Shown: positions 60,777 to 64,000 of the stretch, piece after piece
How the letters are laid out: each line of letters starts with the position of its first letter
Numbering within the stretch: position 1 is the stretch's first letter
NCBI GenBank assembly: GCA_013180625.2
Contig: SNVD02015047.1
Coordinates: forward strand, 558,001 to 622,000
Direction of reading: 5' to 3'
DNA: 64,000 bases
From: Boswellia sacra
Lineage: Eukaryota; Streptophyta; Magnoliopsida; Sapindales; Burseraceae
Notes under the pieces: generated by a model
What the model was told of the DNA's origin: nothing
Seen by the model: only the letters and a program-made list of their open reading frames with translations
Databases searched by the model: none
Program-made: the position numbers and the translations under genes

Positions 60777-61007
60777 ATGGAGAGAGTTACCAAGGTGTTG
60801 CTTATCCTCGTCATCTTTCTGGTGATCCTGACAGGGGACGTCGAAGGAAAGAAGCATTATATTGTTTGTTTACCTGGTTCCAAATGTGGCAATACTACAA
60901 AGATCAAGCCCAGTCCAACTCCTGCTACTCCTAGTGTTCCATCTACACCTACTACTCCACCTGAAGCCGGTGGTGCTTCTGCAGAAGGCCCGACACCAGC
61001 CGCTTGA
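60777..61007 (+). CDS. small secreted peptide precursor, family copy 4
   Basis: 76 residues, the shortest copy. MERVTKVLLILVIFLVILTG then DVEG as signal peptide, a short basic stretch KKHYIV, CLPGSKC, GNTTKIKPSPTPATPSVPST and PTTPPEAGGASAEG, ending PTPAA. The coding part is closest to gene 1 although its promoter and block S surroundings are of the gene 2 type, which may indicate gene conversion. ATG 60777 aligns with the family; an in-frame ATG at 60693 would add 28 non-signal residues. No intron. Confidence 0.75.
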   Translation: MERVTKVLLILVIFLVILTGDVEGKKHYIVCLPGSKCGNTTKIKPSPTPATPSVPSTPTTPPEAGGASAEGPTPAA

Positions 61008-61417
61008 AGAAGATAAGAGCCCCACTGACACCGCTACTATTTCTACCTTGCTGAGGTTCAATATATATAGTTTAAAATTTTTAAGTTGTTCTACTTCATG
61101 TCTATGTGCTAGTGATCAGAAGTGTCTCTATTGGGCAATTGTAGTGTGTTTAGCCAACACTTGTATTCGAGGCTCCTAATTGGCTTCACATTACTATTAT
61201 TACGTCAGTTAATAATAAGTCCATATATATACATGCAACTATGTACATGGCCTATTCATGTTTTGGTACTCCGTTATACCTGCTCGGTTTAGTGATTCAG
61301 TGTTAAAATTTCTAGAATTCCTCTCCTTTTCTTTTTCTCCCAATTTCTTATAAATAAATATAATGTTACCGGAAACGTGGAATTTAATTGAAGTTCTCCA
61401 ACTATATATAATGTTGA

Positions 61418-61420
<3 letters not shown>

Positions 61421-61477
<57 letters not shown>
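61421..61477. repeat. (TA)n microsatellite
   Basis: Two TA runs separated by AAC, 57 bp in total, 3' of peptide gene 4 at the position of the AT-rich spacers after genes 1 and 3. Confidence 0.95.
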
Positions 61478-61479
61478 CA

Positions 61480-61953
61480 AAATTAATAACTAGAAATTAC
61501 ATTACCAATGGAACCAATTAATAATCAGAAATTAAAATTCCTTAAAATCATATATCTACGTTTCGCAGGATAATCAGAGATCTCATTTGTAATTGTTACT
61601 CTCAAATATCTGTCTTTTCTTCTTTTTCTTCTTTTAACAAAATAAATAAATGCTACTTGTATGCTTGAGCTATCCTCTTGACCGAAACTGTCAACGAAGA
61701 AAAGCTTAAAAAAGGAAAAAAAAAAAAAAAAAAGCAAAGGTTAGAGGAATCGAGCACAAATAGGCAGCTGGATCCCATTGTGATTTCAGCAACAAAGGAG
61801 GGTTTCATGTCTCATCAACTCCTTTACTCTGAACACGCAGAAGCAGTAACAGATTATATACAAATGGGCTCTCAAAGCAATCTGGCCTAACAGTCCAAAA
61901 CTTAATCCAATAAGAAATCAAGTAAATCAATCTTATGGGCTAGTTGATATCTA
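61480..61953. repeat. block P, partial copy after gene 4
   Basis: Contains the ACCAATGGAACCAATT and GCTTGAGCTATCCTCTTGAC landmarks, but the middle of block P is missing, and it is cut at 61954 by a hAT element at the GATCTAC site that is intact at about 45815 and 51340. Confidence 0.75.
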
Positions 61954-64000
61954 CAGTGGCAGCTCATTCCCTAGGCAACTGAGACGGTTGCCCATGACCC
62001 CAAAATTTGGGACTAATAAAAATTTGAGTAATTTTATATTAGTTTAAAATTTTATTGTATATAAATAATTATTATATTAATAATATCTCAAATAATTGAA
62101 TTAGTTTGATACAATAAAAAATTTAAAAAATTTTATAATTTAATTTATTAAAGTCCACCTAATTATTGCAAGTTGACGTGAGTTGAAAGATAAAAATAAA
62201 TTTTTTTTTTGTCTTAATTTAGTTAAGGCCCCACCACCTAATTATTATTTATACCCCAAATATATTATTTTTTATTGGTGTTTAAAAGTAGAAACTTGCA
62301 TTACAGGGCCCCTTCTTGAATTCTCTTTGTTCGAGATTATGCAATGTCCTTTCATTGTACCGTTGCTGTTTTTTCAAATTTGCTTTACACGACTTACTCC
62401 CATACTCTCTCTCCGTACGTCTTTTCTTCTTCTTCTCTCCGTACTCCATTTACACTGCTTCAAGTTTTCTAACCACATTGAATACAATTTTTCAGGTTCT
62501 ATTGTTCCATGTTTTAATATTTTTATTAATTTCATATTATTGTTCATATTATTGTTCATATTATTCATTTATTCATTTTTTTTATAGTAGTTATTTTGTT
62601 TATTTATTTTGTATTTGCTTGTTAACTAGTAATTTAGTCTTAGAAATGACTACTAGAAAATATGAATCGGGGTATCAAAAACTTAAGAAAAAAAAGAAAA
62701 TTAGAAAAATTAGTGGAACCTAAAAGGGAGCTCTTAATGAATTTGTTAAAATCAATAAAAATAATGTTGATGAAAATTCAATAATTGAGCAAGATCAACA
62801 CATACTAAAAGAATCCATTAAAGAAAAAGATAATGATAATCTAACATGTAATATCACTATTTCTAAGGAAGAAAATCAAAAAAATATTGAGGAAAATAAA
62901 ATAAATGAAGAAATTCAAAATCCTAATGAAATATCTAATCCAAATAATATCTATGATCCCGGGAACATGGAAAAATATTAATAATAAATTGAGAGACTTA
63001 TTAGTAGGAAAATGTCATACAAGAGAATATAATATAATTTTTCCAAAAGATGAAAATAGTAGACATTTCACTCCCACATATTATCCTAAAAAGTTATCAA
63101 ATGGAAAAAAACATGATAGAAAATGGTTAGTATATTCAAAAGATTTTGATAAAGTATATTTTTTTTGTTGCAAATTGTTTCATACAAAATTTAGTAAAAG
63201 TCAATCAGATAATGAGGGAGTTAGAGATTGGAAAAACCTTAGTGCTAAACTTAAAACTCATGAAACAAGTAATGAACATGTAACAAATATGAATGCATGG
63301 GTTGATTTAGAAGTGAGGTTGTCAAAATATAGAACAATTATAAAGATCTGCAAATACAAATTAACAAGGAAAAGAACATTTGAAAAATGTGTTAAAAAGA
63401 ATTTTAGCAATGGTGAAAACTCTCTTGCTAAAAATAATTTAGCTTTTTGTGGGAAAAATGAGAAGATTTATCAAGAAAATAATGGAAATTTTTTAAGTTT
63501 AATCGACATGATAGCTGAATTTGATCCAATAATGCAAGAACATATTCGACGTATTAAAAATGGTGAAATTTATAATCACCACCTTGGACATAATATACAA
63601 AATGAGTTAATTCAAATGCTAGCATTCAAAAATTAAGAGTTCAATTATTAAAAAAAATCAAAGAAGCAAAATATTTTTCGGTAATACTTGATTGTACACC
63701 GGATGCTAGCCATCAAGAACAAATGACTGTTATTTTAAGATGTGTAGATATTTCAACGAGTCCAACAAAAATAGAAGAATATATTTTAGAATTTATAAAA
63801 GTAGATGATACTTCCGGAAAAGGTCTTTTTAATGAATTGGTAAATACAATAAAAAATATTGATATCAATGATATAAGAGGCCATGGATGTGATAATGGAT
63901 CTAATATGAAAGGAAAACAACAAGGTGTTCAAAAAAGACTATTGGAAATAAATCCTAGAGTATTTTATACACCATGTGGTTGCCATAATCTTAATTTAGT
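61954..64000 (+). mobile_element. hAT element with degenerate transposase, left part (runs off the window)
   Basis: Starts CAGTGGCAGCTC, a hAT-type end, exactly where paralogous block P copies continue without a break. The 8 bp before it are GATATCTA; the matching right copy lies outside the window. A leader-like 0.7 kb precedes the transposase frame. Right end not visible. Confidence 0.75.
62646..64000 (+). pseudogene. hAT transposase (TTF zinc finger/DUF4371 type), degenerate and incomplete
   Basis: ATG at 62646 opens MTTRKYESGYQKLKKKKKIR, then a TAA stop near 62720. The same frame continues with an Asn/Glu/Lys-rich linker to NNIYDPGN near 62950. One extra base then shifts to the next frame, which reads WKNINNKLRDLLVGKCHTRE, RKWLVYSKDFDKVYFFCCKL and LKTHETSNEHVTNMNAW (the TTF-type zinc-finger region), then LAFCGKNEKIYQENNGNFLS and [15 protein letters not shown]. 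After further shifts near 63620-63660 come [20 protein letters not shown] and [20 protein letters not shown] of the catalytic region, and the window ends at CGCHNLNLV. Similar plant proteins are annotated as zinc finger MYM-type 1-like. At least one stop and two shifts mean no active enzyme is made. The C-terminal dimerisation domain lies beyond the window. Confidence 0.85.

Noticed and set aside
62183..62587. 134-codon frame rich in Phe/Leu/Ile before the hAT transposase
   Set aside because: Low-complexity translation of AT-rich leader sequence. It overlaps another frame of the same length and neither resembles a known domain; the transposase starts at 62646.

Overview
The window is nuclear DNA of a flowering plant, most likely a eudicot. 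It is AT-rich and gene-poor, full of microsatellites and DNA transposons, and its recognisable protein fragments (ribosomal S12, ADA1, SAH hydrolase, fumarylacetoacetase, importin-9-like, BSK kinase, AHL) all look plant-like. Nothing bacterial, organellar or viral was seen. The species cannot be told from the sequence alone. All calls come from reading; no search or alignment program was run.

Region 1 (1-24 kb) is a decayed gene/transposon mosaic. It holds a frameshifted ribosomal protein S12 gene (9.1-9.5 kb) with a telo-box, lying between inverted PIF/Harbinger-like ends; an ADA1/Hfi1-type coactivator fragment with a frameshift (15.7-16.3 kb); and an unidentified plus-strand locus (about 11.95-15.1 kb). 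Parts of that locus recur in inverted orientation at 1-1.8 kb and 17.2-18.5 kb, and each relic is followed by the same 1.6-kb direct repeat. Inserted into this are a hAT-like element (5.4-6.85 kb), a Mutator-like element (18.8-19.9 kb), a MITE, a solo LTR and an insertion with a 5-bp duplication.

Region 2 (24.3-30.6 kb) is a transposon inside a transposon. A 5.5-kb CACTA element (TSD TAT) sits in a small hAT element (TSD ATTGGTAC). The CACTA has no visible transposase but carries pieces of at least four and probably five host genes in the same orientation: RBX1 start, SAH hydrolase, fumarylacetoacetase, importin-9-like and BSK kinase. Several keep introns, so capture was at DNA level.

Region 3 (30.8 kb to the end) is a segmentally duplicated array around a small secreted-peptide gene family. 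Four intact genes (33.8, 37.8, 49.0 and 60.8 kb) and one 3' remnant (43.6 kb) lie on the plus strand. Each intact gene encodes a 76-84 residue precursor: signal peptide, short variable basic stretch, C-x5-C motif and a Pro/Thr/Ser-rich tail. A higher-order unit of about 15 kb (block U, gene, block P, block S, gene) occurs twice, with an extra P/S segment between. Block S also carries a minus-strand terminal exon of a neighbouring gene, present three times. Transposons have split the copies (CACTA at 52.4-59.06 kb with an AHL exon, hAT at 50.7 kb, PIF-like plus solo LTR at 59.6-60.5 kb, a degenerate hAT transposase element from 61.95 kb on), and uninterrupted paralogous blocks act as empty-site controls.

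The peptide family and the gene-collecting CACTA element are the two features most worth following up.
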